Positions 1 to 7,520 of a stretch of DNA of 11,424 nucleotides are shown in pieces (positions within the stretch are counted from its first letter, which is position 1; the number at the start of each line of letters is the position of its first letter). Both the position numbers and the translations under genes were made by a program. Under the pieces are notes generated by a model. That model worked only from the letters and a program-made list of their open reading frames with translations, searched no databases and was not told where the DNA came from. Source of the DNA: DATAEY01 sp045805565 (GTDB lineage Bacteria > Actinomycetota > Thermoleophilia > Solirubrobacterales > Solirubrobacteraceae); NCBI GenBank assembly GCA_045805565.1, contig JBJMKZ010000019.1, positions 1 to 11,424 of the forward strand. The letters are read 5' to 3'.

Positions 1-531
1 CTCGCTGCCCACCTCGTAGCAGCAGCCGCCGGCGCCGGGCCCGATCGCCGCCTCCAGCCGACCGATCGCCCCGAGCGCCCGCAATGCGTCCACACCCTCC
101 TCGACCACCCCGGCACCCAGCCCCCGCCAGCCGACGTGCAGCATCGCCACCGCCCCCTCCCCCGCCACCGCGACGGGGAGGCAGTCGGCCACCAGGACCA
201 GCGCAGCCACCCCTCTGGCGCTTGTCGCCTGCCCGTCGGCGGGCGCCGGCTCGGCGCCCGGATTGGGCGGCTCGACCAGACGGCGCACCGTCGCCCCGTG
301 CACCTGACGGCCCAGGGCGAGGCGCTCGCGGGAGACGCCGACGAGGGCCGCGACGCGGTCGCGGTTCGTGCTCACCCGGTCCGGGTCGTCGTCGGTCCAG
401 CGTCCGACGTTGAGGCTCTCGAACGGCCCCTCCGACACACCGCCCCGGCGGCTGGTGAACAGCGCCCGGGCGCCGGGAAGGTCGACGCCGAAGTGATCGC
501 CCTCGGCGCGGAACGGCGACGGCAACCTCAC
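1..531 (-). CDS. pgeF: Peptidoglycan editing factor PgeF / YfiH-family (multicopper polyphenol oxidase-like) protein, 3' part cut by window edge
   Basis: The first 177 residues of a YfiH/YlmD/PgeF-family protein are visible and the C-terminus lies beyond base 1. Family members are called laccase-domain proteins; characterised ones act as purine nucleoside phosphorylase/adenosine deaminase-type enzymes or remove mis-incorporated L-Ser from UDP-MurNAc peptides. The hallmarks are present in order: LFTSRRGGVS near residue 24, SLNVG near 39, RQVHG with His78, VADCLPV with Cys117, HVGWRG with His132, then IGPGAGGCCYEVG near 163-175. His78, Cys117 and His132 match the family's metal-binding triad. 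The chosen GTG start (529-531) directly follows the TGA of the upstream gene in the same frame. A TTG at 523-525 is a possible alternative. No strong ribosome binding site is seen, so coupling to the upstream gene is likely. Family assignment is confident; the exact substrate is not. Confidence 0.93.
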   Translation of the reverse strand, partial: MRLPSPFRAEGDHFGVDLPGARALFTSRRGGVSEGPFESLNVGRWTDDDPDRVSTNRDRVAALVGVSRERLALGRQVHGATVRRLVEPPNPGAEPAPADGQATSARGVAALVLVADCLPVAVAGEGAVAMLHVGWRGLGAGVVEEGVDALRALGAIGRLEAAIGPGAGGCCYEVGSE

Positions 532-1512
532 TCAGTCGACCTGCAGCTCGACGCCCGGCACCGGCTCTCGCTGGGCGTACTCGAAGTGGGCGCGCCCCGG
601 AGCGGTCAGCTCGTCGACCAGGTGGTCGCCCTCCCACACGCGCACCTGCATCGACGCGGTCTCGGTGTTGTAGCAGTAGGCGCGCTCGCCGTCGGGATCG
701 TGGTACGTGACCCCGACCATCGCGTGGCGGTCCGCGTCGACCGTCGCCGTCACCCGGCGGTCGCCGTCCGCGGCCTTGAGGTGCCAGCTGGTGAGCCCGA
801 ACACGCTGTGGTTGCGCGCGACCCGAAGCGGGCCGGTGGAGTGGAAGTCGCGGCCGTGGAAGCGCCCGACGACCGGCGTGCTGGGGCCAAGCTCCCGCCC
901 CAGCCGGGGGACGAACACGGACACGCCGTCCAGGTAGCAGTCGCGCCGCGGCTCGCCTTCCATGGACTCGAAGTCGTTGCAGTGGGCCCAGGCCCAGCGC
1001 GCGGCGTGCTTGCTTCCCCACAGATGGGCCTGGGCGCCGCGGGCGCCCTCCAACGCCAGCTCACGCCCGTCGAAGCGCACGGTGCCCGACACCTCCACGT
1101 CGGGATGCGGTAGGACGAGGACCGTCTTGGCCAGCTTTGCCCGGCGCAGCAGCGGGTGCACGTGCTCGGCGGCGGGAAGGCGAGGCTCCCAGCGCAGGTC
1201 CCAGCTGGCGCCGTCGAGCCGGCCGGACATGCCGCGGTCGGTGAGGGTCGCATCCTGCACGCGCAGCTCGAACGGCTCCGCCTGCGCGACGAGCTCGCCA
1301 GCCGGATAGGACGACTTGAGCCCCAGCACCGCCGACGGGCCCGGATCCATCGCCGCCAGCCACAGCGAGCAGCTCGGCTCGCCCCGCAGCGGCGCCAGCA
1401 TCGTGTAGCGGATCCACAGCCCGATGCCGCTCGGGCGGTCGGTGAGCGTCAGGTAGTAGACCTCGTAGTGCCCGGCCTCGCCGTCCCACTGAAGCGCGTT
1501 CCAGTTGGCCAT
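532..1512 (-). CDS. Uncharacterised protein resembling the tocopherol cyclase / CrtC / AttH lipocalin-like superfamily
   Basis: A 326-residue soluble protein with no signal peptide and no membrane segment. I do not recognise a specific family with certainty. It is rich in short beta-type stretches and aromatic residues: YEVYYLTLTD near 16-25, GLWIRYTMLAP near 31-41, SWDLRWEP near 103-110, AHLWGSKHAARWAWAHC at 162-178, and SVFGLTSWHLKA near 236-247. The N-terminal YYLTL...GLWIRYT pattern followed by a central W/H-rich segment resembles the two-lobed lipocalin-like fold of plant/cyanobacterial tocopherol cyclases, CrtC hydratases and AttH proteins. Those act on or bind isoprenoid or lipid-like molecules; extending this here is inference. 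The ATG at 1510-1512 lies 12 bases after the TAG of the tRNA nucleotidyltransferase gene, whose last codons hold a GGCGAGGG that is rather distant for a Shine-Dalgarno. Its stop abuts the pgeF start. The reading frame is real by base use and by packing with its neighbours. Confidence 0.85.
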   Translation of the reverse strand: MANWNALQWDGEAGHYEVYYLTLTDRPSGIGLWIRYTMLAPLRGEPSCSLWLAAMDPGPSAVLGLKSSYPAGELVAQAEPFELRVQDATLTDRGMSGRLDGASWDLRWEPRLPAAEHVHPLLRRAKLAKTVLVLPHPDVEVSGTVRFDGRELALEGARGAQAHLWGSKHAARWAWAHCNDFESMEGEPRRDCYLDGVSVFVPRLGRELGPSTPVVGRFHGRDFHSTGPLRVARNHSVFGLTSWHLKAADGDRRVTATVDADRHAMVGVTYHDPDGERAYCYNTETASMQVRVWEGDHLVDELTAPGRAHFEYAQREPVPGVELQVD

Positions 1513-1524
1513 CGGGGCGGGATG

Positions 1525-2760
1525 CTAGCCCTCGCCGTTCACGCCGGCCGCGCGCAGAGCCGCGTCCAGCTCGGCGTCGCGGCCGCCCCCGCCGCCGTCG
1601 AGCTTCTCGGCCAGCGCGGCCGCCAGCCCGCGTCCGATTCGCGGTCCCTCGGGCACCCCGGCGGCGAGCAGGTCGTCGCCGGTGATCTCCAGTCGCACCG
1701 GACGCAGGTCGCGGGTCCAGGCCTCGACCTCGGCGGCGGCCCCGAGCGCGGCGGCGAGCGCCAGCTGCTCGGGCGGGTGGTCGCGAGCCAGCGCGGCGAT
1801 CTCGGAGGGCCGCCCGGCGGCGGACAGCTCGCGCGCCAGCCGCGGCGCGTCCAGCGCGGCCGCCAGCACCGCGTCGCGCTCGGCGGCGGCGAGCCCCAGC
1901 CACTCCAGCCAGCCGCGCAGCTCGGCCCGCTCGAAGCCGGTGACGCACGTGGCCAGCAGCGTCAGTTCGGCGCGCGCGCCCGCCGGCAGCGACGCGAGCG
2001 CCCGCTCGGCCAGCTCCCGACGCACGCCGAGGCGCGGATGCAGGGCACGATCCAGCCCGAGCGACTCCGCCCGGCCCAGCGCCTCGAGCGCCCTGGGCTC
2101 GCGCAGGAGGAGCATCAGCTCGCCCCACACGCGAGGGCCCGACACCACGCCCAGGGCGCCGCCCTCGATCGCCCGGCGGGCGAGCGCGGCGGTACCGGGC
2201 TCCTCGGCGAAGCCCAGCCGGGCGCCGTAGCGGACCAGCCGCAGCAACCGGGTGGGATCGTCGACGAACGACCGCTCGTGCAGCACGCGCAGGCGCCCGG
2301 CCCCCAGGTCCTCCAGCGCCGCTGGGGCGGCGCGCAGCTCGCCCAGCCGCTGCGCGCTGACCCCCGCCGCCAGTGCGTTGACGGTGAAGTCCCGGCGAGC
2401 GAGGTCCTCGTCCAGTGGGGCCGCCTCCACGACCGGCAGCGCTCCCGGTCGCGGGTAGGACTCGCGGCGTGAGGTGGCGAGGTCGAACGACAGCCCGCCG
2501 GCCTCGACGGTCGCGGTCCCGAAGCGCTCGTGGCGGCGCACCCGACCTCGCAGCCGCTCGGCGGCTAGCGCCGCGGCGTCCGCGGCGTCCCCCTCGACCA
2601 CCACGTCGAGGTCGACCGGCCGGATGCCGAGCAGCAGATCGCGCACCGCCCCGCCCACCAGCCAGCAGCCGGGCACCGGCGCGAGCGCCTCGGCGATCTG
2701 GGCAATGCCCGGATGCCCGAGCAGCCGGCCAGCCAGCTCGGTCGCTTCCGGCGCGCGCAT
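1525..2760 (-). CDS. cca: tRNA nucleotidyltransferase / poly(A) polymerase family protein (class II)
   Basis: 411 residues. Adds CCA, or part of it, to tRNA 3' ends using CTP and ATP; some relatives instead add poly(A). Class II nucleotidyltransferase motifs are clear: WLVGGAVRDLLLG at 33-45, then the metal-binding pair Asp50 and Asp52 in VDLDVVVEGD, the RRDFTVNALA motif at 122-131 that closes the catalytic lobe, and DDPTRLLRLVRYGARLGF at 167-184 for nucleotide selection. The C-terminal ITGDDLLAAGVPEGPRIG (359-376) is typical of the tail domain. No HD phosphohydrolase domain follows, so it is the shorter HD-less form. Sequence alone does not separate full CCA-, CC- or A-adding specificity. 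The ATG start at 2760 lies 38 bases after the hisF stop and fits the family N-terminus. A TTG overlapping the hisF stop is a less likely start. It ends with TAG. Confidence 0.93.
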   Translation of the reverse strand: MRAPEATELAGRLLGHPGIAQIAEALAPVPGCWLVGGAVRDLLLGIRPVDLDVVVEGDAADAAALAAERLRGRVRRHERFGTATVEAGGLSFDLATSRRESYPRPGALPVVEAAPLDEDLARRDFTVNALAAGVSAQRLGELRAAPAALEDLGAGRLRVLHERSFVDDPTRLLRLVRYGARLGFAEEPGTAALARRAIEGGALGVVSGPRVWGELMLLLREPRALEALGRAESLGLDRALHPRLGVRRELAERALASLPAGARAELTLLATCVTGFERAELRGWLEWLGLAAAERDAVLAAALDAPRLARELSAAGRPSEIAALARDHPPEQLALAAALGAAAEVEAWTRDLRPVRLEITGDDLLAAGVPEGPRIGRGLAAALAEKLDGGGGGRDAELDAALRAAGVNGEG

Positions 2761-2798
2761 AGCCAGAGTCTGCCGCGCGGGCTGGTCGGTGTGGGCGC

Positions 2799-3563
2799 TC
2801 AACGACGGACGGCGACCCCGGCGTCGGCCAGGCGCTCCTTGGCCTCGGCGATCCGGAAGCGGCCGTAGTGGAAGATCGACGCGCACAGCACGGCGTCCGC
2901 CCCCGCCCGCACGCCGGCCACCAGATGGTCGAGCTCGCCGGCTCCGCCCGACGCGATGACCGGGACACTCACCGCATCGGCCACGGCGCCGGTCAGCTCC
3001 AGGTCGTATCCGTGCCGGGTGCCGTCGCGGTCCATGCTGGTCAGCAGGATCTCCCCCGCCCCCCGCTCGGTGCCTTCCCGCGCCCACTCGACGGCGTCCT
3101 GGCCGGTCGCCGTGCGCCCGCCGGCGACGAAGGCCTCCCAGCTCTCGCCGCCCCCCGGCGGGCGGCGCTTGGCGTCGATGGCGAGCACGACGCATTGAGC
3201 GCCGAACACCCCGGCCAGCTCGTCGAGCAGCTGAGGGCGGGCGACCGCGGCGGAGTTCACCGTCACCTTGTCGGCGCCGGCGTCCAGCACCGCCTGGGCG
3301 TCGGCCACGTCGCGGATGCCCCCGCCGATGGTGAACGGGACGAACACGTTGTCGGCGGTGCGACGGGCGAGCGCGACCATCGTGTCGCGCTTTTGGTGCG
3401 TCGCGGTGATGTCCAGGAACACCAGCTCGTCGGCGCCCTCACGGTCGTAGTGGGCGGCCAGCTCGACCGGATCGCCGGCGTCGCGGATCTCCAGGAAACG
3501 GGTTCCCTTGACCACGCGGCCGGCGTCGACGTCCAGGCACGGGATGACCCGCGTGTAGTGCAT
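2799..3563 (-). CDS. hisF: Imidazole glycerol phosphate synthase, cyclase subunit HisF
   Basis: 254 residues, the usual HisF length. A (beta/alpha)8 barrel that joins ammonia from HisH to PRFAR, giving IGP and AICAR. The two catalytic aspartates fall at the canonical positions: Asp11 in IPCLDVD and Asp130 in LAIDAK. Phosphate-binding and barrel motifs follow: DGxVVKG-type loop at 13-20, FTIGGGIR at 77-84, VTVNSAAV at 101-107, TSMDRDGTRHGYD near 175-187 and VIASGGAG near 202-209. The ATG lies 5 bases after the hisA stop. A GGGGAGG formed by the last hisA codons sits about 11 bases upstream and serves as a good Shine-Dalgarno, so translation is probably coupled to hisA. HisH, its obligate partner, is encoded one gene further upstream. 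In many operons hisI/hisE would follow, but here the tRNA nucleotidyltransferase gene does. Confidence 0.98.
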   Translation of the reverse strand: MHYTRVIPCLDVDAGRVVKGTRFLEIRDAGDPVELAAHYDREGADELVFLDITATHQKRDTMVALARRTADNVFVPFTIGGGIRDVADAQAVLDAGADKVTVNSAAVARPQLLDELAGVFGAQCVVLAIDAKRRPPGGGESWEAFVAGGRTATGQDAVEWAREGTERGAGEILLTSMDRDGTRHGYDLELTGAVADAVSVPVIASGGAGELDHLVAGVRAGADAVLCASIFHYGRFRIAEAKERLADAGVAVRR

Positions 3564-3568
3564 CGCTC

Positions 3569-4303
3569 TCAGCCCTCCCCGTTGAGCGCGGCCTGCGCCT
3601 CTTCGACCGTGAACCGCCCCTCGTAGAGCGCCTTGCCGACGATCACACCGTCGAGCGCCCGCGACTCGAGGGCCGCCAGGCGCTCGAGGTCGGCCAGCGT
3701 CCCCACGCCGCCGGAGTAGATCAGCCGCCCGCCGCCCGCGGCGCCCGCGACGTCGGCCACCTCGTCGAGGTCGGGCCCTTCCAGGGTGCCGTCGCGCTCG
3801 GTGTCGGTGTACACGATGGTCTCGACGCCGCGCCGACGGAGTCGTTGCACGACCTGGTGGCCGCCCAGTTCGGTCGTCTCGGTCCAGCCACGGATGGCCA
3901 GCCGGCCGCCGCGCACGTCGACCGCCACCGCCAGCCGGCCTCGGTGGTGCTCGAGCGCCGCGTCGAGCAGCTGCGGGTCACGGTGGGCGGCAGTCCCCAG
4001 CACCACGCGCGCGGCGCCGGCGTCGAGGGCGGCGGACACCGACTCGAGGGTGCGCAGGCCGCCGCCGTACTGGACCGGGACCCCGAGCTGCGATGCGATC
4101 CGCCGTACGTGGGAGAGGGCGACCGGCCGACCCTCCCGGGCGCCGTCGAGGTCGACCACATGCAGGCGGCCGGCTCCCGCCTCGACCCACGCTCGGGCCG
4201 CGTCGAGCGGATCCGACGCGTAGACCGTCTGCTGGTCGAACCGCCCGCGCCGCAGGCGAACCGCCCGGTCGTGTCGAATGTCGATCGCCGGGTAGAGCTC
4301 CAT
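3569..4303 (-). CDS. hisA: Phosphoribosylformimino-AICAR ribotide isomerase HisA
   Basis: 244 residues. Catalyses the Amadori rearrangement of ProFAR to PRFAR, the substrate of HisF-HisH. The catalytic acids are Asp8 in YPAIDIR and Asp129 in VAVDVRGG. Other barrel motifs are VVDLDGAREG at 49-58, VQYGGGLR at 77-84, VVLGTAA at 100-106, TDTERDGTLEGPD at 166-178 and IYSGGVG near 195-201. In Actinobacteria the orthologous enzyme PriA often also performs the TrpF reaction. An RGW segment at 138-140 is compatible with either class and I cannot decide between them, although the gene clearly fills the HisA slot. The ATG start follows a 42-base gap after hisH with no obvious Shine-Dalgarno. The final codons (Asn-Gly-Glu-Gly) encode the ribosome binding site of hisF. 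Confidence 0.97.
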   Translation of the reverse strand: MELYPAIDIRHDRAVRLRRGRFDQQTVYASDPLDAARAWVEAGAGRLHVVDLDGAREGRPVALSHVRRIASQLGVPVQYGGGLRTLESVSAALDAGAARVVLGTAAHRDPQLLDAALEHHRGRLAVAVDVRGGRLAIRGWTETTELGGHQVVQRLRRRGVETIVYTDTERDGTLEGPDLDEVADVAGAAGGGRLIYSGGVGTLADLERLAALESRALDGVIVGKALYEGRFTVEEAQAALNGEG

Positions 4304-4345
4304 CGGCCGTTGAAGATGGCAGACGGCGCCGCGCGCCCGGTCCGG

Positions 4346-4978
4346 CTAGGCGGCGACCCGAGCGCAGATCGCGGCGAAGTTGGAAAGCAGGCGCAGCCCC
4401 GCGGCGGACGACTTCTCGGGGTGGAACTGCGCGCCGTATACCGGGTCGCGTCCGACCACCGAGGCGAACGGCTCGCCGTACCGGCTCTCGCCGATCACGT
4501 CGGACTCGTCGGCCGGGCGCACGACGAAGGAGTGCACGTGGTAGAAGGCGCAAGGGTCCGGCAATCCGGCGGTCAGCGGCGACGGGCGTCGCCAGCCGAC
4601 CTGGTTCCAGCCGATGTGCGGGAGCTTGGCGCCGCGAGGGTCAAGTGCGGTCACGGCGCCCGCCAGCAGGCCGAGACCGGCCGCCCCTCCGAGCTCCGCC
4701 GACGATTCGAACAGCAGCTGCATGCCCAGGCAGATTCCCAGGACCGGCGTTCCGCCCCCCGCACGCTCGGCGATCAACTCGTCGAGCCCGCCGCGGGCGA
4801 GCCTGCGCATGGCCTCCGGGAAGGCGCCGACGCCGGGCACCACCAGGCCGTCGGCTGCCCGCAGCACGCCGTGGTCGCCGCTGCGCAGCGGCCGGGCGCC
4901 GACGCGCTCGAGCGCCTTCTCGACCGACCGGCGGTTGCCCATGCCGTAGTCGACGATCCCGATCGCCACGGCGCTCAC
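4346..4978 (-). CDS. hisH: Imidazole glycerol phosphate synthase, glutaminase subunit HisH
   Basis: 210 residues, a class I glutamine amidotransferase that hydrolyses glutamine and channels ammonia to HisF. The N-terminal IGIVDYGMGNRRSVEKAL (7-24) is the typical HisH opening. The oxyanion-strand segment VVPGVGAFPEAM is at 46-57, the nucleophile Cys83 lies in GICLGMQ, and His186 and Glu188 in QFHPEKS complete the triad. PHIGWNQV (120-127) is a further HisH signature. The start is a GTG whose last two bases are the first two of the hisB stop (GTGA arrangement), giving tight translational coupling. A second GTG three codons downstream is possible but less likely. The stop codon is TAG, which shows that TAG ends translation normally in this genome. 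Confidence 0.97.
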   Translation of the reverse strand: MSAVAIGIVDYGMGNRRSVEKALERVGARPLRSGDHGVLRAADGLVVPGVGAFPEAMRRLARGGLDELIAERAGGGTPVLGICLGMQLLFESSAELGGAAGLGLLAGAVTALDPRGAKLPHIGWNQVGWRRPSPLTAGLPDPCAFYHVHSFVVRPADESDVIGESRYGEPFASVVGRDPVYGAQFHPEKSSAAGLRLLSNFAAICARVAA

Positions 4979-5574
4979 GTCAGCGTCCCCTTGGTGCTCG
5001 GCACGCCGGCCTGCGACTCGTCCAGCGCGGCGGCCGCGCGCAGGGCGCGCGCGAAGGACTTGAATGCCGCCTCGATCACGTGGTGGGCGTTGGTCCCGGA
5101 CTGGACACGCAGGTGGAGCGTGAGCTTGGCCGCCATCGCCACGGCCCGGAAGAACTCCTCGGCCTCGTCGTGGTCGAAGCCGGCGATGGAGCCGGGCGGC
5201 AGGTCGGCGGCGAAGGCGCAGTACGGGCGTCCGGAGATGTCGATGGCGCACGAGGCGAGCGCCTCGTCCATCGGCACGGTCGCCTCGCCGTAGCGGGCGA
5301 TGCCGCTGCGGTCGCCCAGCGCGCGGTCGAGCGCCTGCCCCAGGCAGATGCCGGTGTCCTCGACGGTGTGGTGGGAGCCGGTCCCCAGGTCGCCGTCCAC
5401 CTCGACCGCCAGGTCGAGCCGGCCGTGGCGGGCCAGCAGGTCGAGCATGTGGTCAAAGAAGCCGACGCCGGTCCGTCGGGGGCCCTCGCCGCTTCCATCC
5501 AGGGCGACGCTGAGCCGCACGCTGGTCTCGTTGGTGGTTCGCGCGATCTCGCCCGCTCGCCGGGTGTCAGCCAT
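4975..5574 (-). CDS. hisB: Imidazoleglycerol-phosphate dehydratase HisB (monofunctional)
   Basis: 199 residues, a stand-alone dehydratase without the N-terminal phosphatase domain of enteric HisB. It converts IGP to imidazole acetol phosphate at a dinuclear Mn site. Metal and substrate motifs are all visible: GVGFFDHML at 36-44 (His42), GDLGTGSHHTVEDTGICLG at 61-79 (His68, His69, Glu72), FDHDEAEEFF near 133-142, and GTNAHHVIEAAFKSFARA near 160-177 (His164, His165, Glu168). The start is ambiguous: the ATG ending at 5574 overlaps the hisD stop by 8 bases, while a second in-frame ATG ending at 5583 has a GGGAG only 3 bases away. I chose 5574 because it gives a family-like N-terminus and a GGGAG at 12 bases. 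The 3' end overlaps the GTG of hisH. hisC, often found between hisD and hisB, is missing here. Confidence 0.96.
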   Translation of the reverse strand: MADTRRAGEIARTTNETSVRLSVALDGSGEGPRRTGVGFFDHMLDLLARHGRLDLAVEVDGDLGTGSHHTVEDTGICLGQALDRALGDRSGIARYGEATVPMDEALASCAIDISGRPYCAFAADLPPGSIAGFDHDEAEEFFRAVAMAAKLTLHLRVQSGTNAHHVIEAAFKSFARALRAAAALDESQAGVPSTKGTLT

Positions 5575-6865
5575 CTCGGCCATTGTCTCCCATGCGCGCC
5601 TCCATCGACTCGGCGTGGACCACGAACCCCTCCGCCCGGGCGATCGCGGCACCCGCCGCCGCCAGCTCGGCCACCGCCCCCAGGTGGACCTCCGCCACCC
5701 GTCGCCGGAAGTGGCGGGTGGAGAGCCCGGAGCTGAAGCGCGCGGCGCCCGCGGTGGGCAGCACGTGATTGGACCCCGCCACGTAGTCGCCGAACGCGGT
5801 CCCACATCGGGCGCCCACGAACACGCAGCCGGCGGCGCGCACCCGCGGCGCCAGCACCTCGGCCTGCTCGCCCGCCAGCTGGAGGTGCTCGGGGGCGAAC
5901 GCCTCGGCGAACGCGAGCGTCGCCTCGAGATCGGGAGTCGCCACCAGCACGCAGGCAGCCGGGTCGCTGCCGGGACGCTGGCCGGCCAGCCGGTCGAGCC
6001 GCTCGGCCAGGGCCGCTAGCTCGCCGCTCGCGGGCGAGACGGCGACCACCAGGCTCTCGGGGCCGTGCTCGCCCTGGGCGAGCAGGTCGAGGGCCAGCGG
6101 GGTGGCGTCCGCCTCGCGGGTCCCGGCCAGCAGCACGAGAAGGTCGCTGGGCCCCGCGAACCCGTCGATCCCCACGACGCCCGACAGCTGGCGCTTGGCC
6201 TCCTGGACGTAGAGGTTGCCCGGTCCCGCGACTACATCGACCGGAGCGACGGTCTCGGTGCCCAGCGCCAGGGCGGCGACCGCCTGCGCCCCGCCCATTC
6301 GGTAGACCTCGTCCACGCCGCACAGCGCGCACGCGGCGAGAATGGCCGGGTGCGCCTCACCACCCGGGCCCGGCGGAGCGCACACCACCACCTCCTCGAC
6401 GCCGGCCGCCTGGGCCGTGACCGCGCCCATGACCGCGGTGCTCGGATAGGGAGCGTGGCCACCCGGCACATAGATGGCGGCGCGGCGGACGGCAAACTCG
6501 CGCAGCACGACGCGCTGGCCCTGGGGCAGGTCGACCGCGCGCTCGGCGCCGTCCAGCCCGGTCAGGGCCACCGCCCGCACGTTGCCGGCCGCCAGCTCGA
6601 GCCCAGAGCGCAGCTCGGACGGCAGGCGGTCGAGCGCCGAGCGCAGCTCGAGCCGGTCGACCCGCAGCGGCCATGGCGCCGCGCCCCCGGTGTCGAACCG
6701 GCGGGTCAGCTCGTCGATCGCCCGGTCCCCGCCCGATCGCACCTGCTCGATCACCTCGCGGACCGGCTCGGTGACCCCGGCCGCGGCGGGGGCCAGCCCC
6801 CGCACCGCCGCCGCCGCCCCGGGCGCACCGCCGGCGTCCTCGACGGTGACGCGCTCAACCCGCAC
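5567..6865 (-). CDS. hisD: Histidinol dehydrogenase HisD
   Basis: 432 residues. Performs the last two NAD-dependent oxidations, L-histidinol to L-histidine. Visible landmarks are AIYVPGGHAPYPSTAVM near 130-146, GPGNLYVQEAKRQL near 214-227, DGFAGPSDLLVL at 234-244, DLLAQGEHGPES at 260-271, FAPEHLQL at 323-330 with the catalytic pair Glu326 and His327, GSNHVLPTAGAARFSSGLS at 364-382 and HAESMEAR at 417-424. Likely zinc ligands are Gln264, His267, Asp360 and His417, so the active site looks complete. The start is a GTG (6863-6865) that overlaps the 3' end of hisG by 11 bases and gives a normal family length. No better ATG exists upstream within hisG. The end overlaps hisB. Confidence 0.96.
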   Translation of the reverse strand: MRVERVTVEDAGGAPGAAAAVRGLAPAAAGVTEPVREVIEQVRSGGDRAIDELTRRFDTGGAAPWPLRVDRLELRSALDRLPSELRSGLELAAGNVRAVALTGLDGAERAVDLPQGQRVVLREFAVRRAAIYVPGGHAPYPSTAVMGAVTAQAAGVEEVVVCAPPGPGGEAHPAILAACALCGVDEVYRMGGAQAVAALALGTETVAPVDVVAGPGNLYVQEAKRQLSGVVGIDGFAGPSDLLVLLAGTREADATPLALDLLAQGEHGPESLVVAVSPASGELAALAERLDRLAGQRPGSDPAACVLVATPDLEATLAFAEAFAPEHLQLAGEQAEVLAPRVRAAGCVFVGARCGTAFGDYVAGSNHVLPTAGAARFSSGLSTRHFRRRVAEVHLGAVAELAAAGAAIARAEGFVVHAESMEARMGDNGRDG

Positions 6866-7520
6866 GCACGCGCTCCAGCATCTCGTCGATCGCCGCCGCC
6901 TTGAGTTTGTGGGCAACCGGGTTGGCGATCAGCCGGGCGGTGCACTCGGCGATCACCTCGCGCACCACCAGGTCGTTCTGGGCCAGGGTGTGGCCGGTGG
7001 CGGTCAGGTCGACGATGCCCTCGACCAGGCCGGTGAGCGGCGCCAGCTCGACCGATCCCTTGACCTCGACGATCTCGGCCTGACGGCCGGTCTGCTCGAA
7101 GTGCCGCGCGGCCACGCGAGGGTACTTGGTGGCCACGCGCATCACCCCCAGCCGCCGCAGCGCCTCCGCCGCCGCGTCCTCGCCGGAACGCGTGGCAAGC
7201 ACCATCCGGCAGCGCCCGAAGCCGAGGTCGGCCAGCTCGTAGACCTCGCGCCCACGCCGGTCGGCCCCGCCGGACTGCTCCATCAGGACGTCCTTGCCGG
7301 TGATTCCCAGGTCGGCCGCCCCCGCCTCGACGTAGATCGGTACGTCGGAGGGGCGCACCGTGATGAGGCCGATGTCCTCGAACAGCAGCTTGCGGTCGTT
7401 GGCACGCACCGGCGCCGTCTCAACGCCGAGGCGGTCGAGCAGGTCCAGGGTGCCCTGGAACAGGGCTCCCCGCGGGACCGCGATGATCAGCCCGCCGTCA
7501 CCCGGGCCCGGGCGGCTCAC
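6855..7520 (-). CDS. hisG: ATP phosphoribosyltransferase catalytic subunit HisG, short form
   Basis: 221 residues. First and committed step of histidine synthesis, condensing ATP and PRPP to PR-ATP. It is the short HisG(S) form: it stops after the two periplasmic-binding-protein-like lobes and has no C-terminal regulatory ACT-like domain, so it needs HisZ for activity and for histidine feedback. Motifs are IAVPRGALFQGTLDLL near 13-28, IYVEAGAADLGITGKDVL near 62-79, VATKYP at 129-134 and the PRPP-binding loop IVDLTATGHTLAQND at 169-183. The GTG start overlaps the hisZ TGA (GTGA), so the two subunits are translationally coupled, as expected for a hetero-complex. Its 3' end overlaps hisD. Confidence 0.96.
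   Translation of the reverse strand: MSRPGPGDGGLIIAVPRGALFQGTLDLLDRLGVETAPVRANDRKLLFEDIGLITVRPSDVPIYVEAGAADLGITGKDVLMEQSGGADRRGREVYELADLGFGRCRMVLATRSGEDAAAEALRRLGVMRVATKYPRVAARHFEQTGRQAEIVEVKGSVELAPLTGLVEGIVDLTATGHTLAQNDLVVREVIAECTARLIANPVAHKLKAAAIDEMLERVRAG

Noticed and set aside
1061..2968. 635-codon minus-strand open frame overlapping cca and the lipocalin-like gene
   Set aside because: It is out of frame with the motif-bearing proteins and is an Arg/Ala/Gly-rich shadow.
4093..5736. 547-codon plus-strand open frame opposite hisA-hisH-hisB
   Set aside because: Composition is Arg/Pro/Ala/Gly-rich and low in complexity, and the opposite strand holds three complete conserved enzymes. It is an antisense artefact of high GC.
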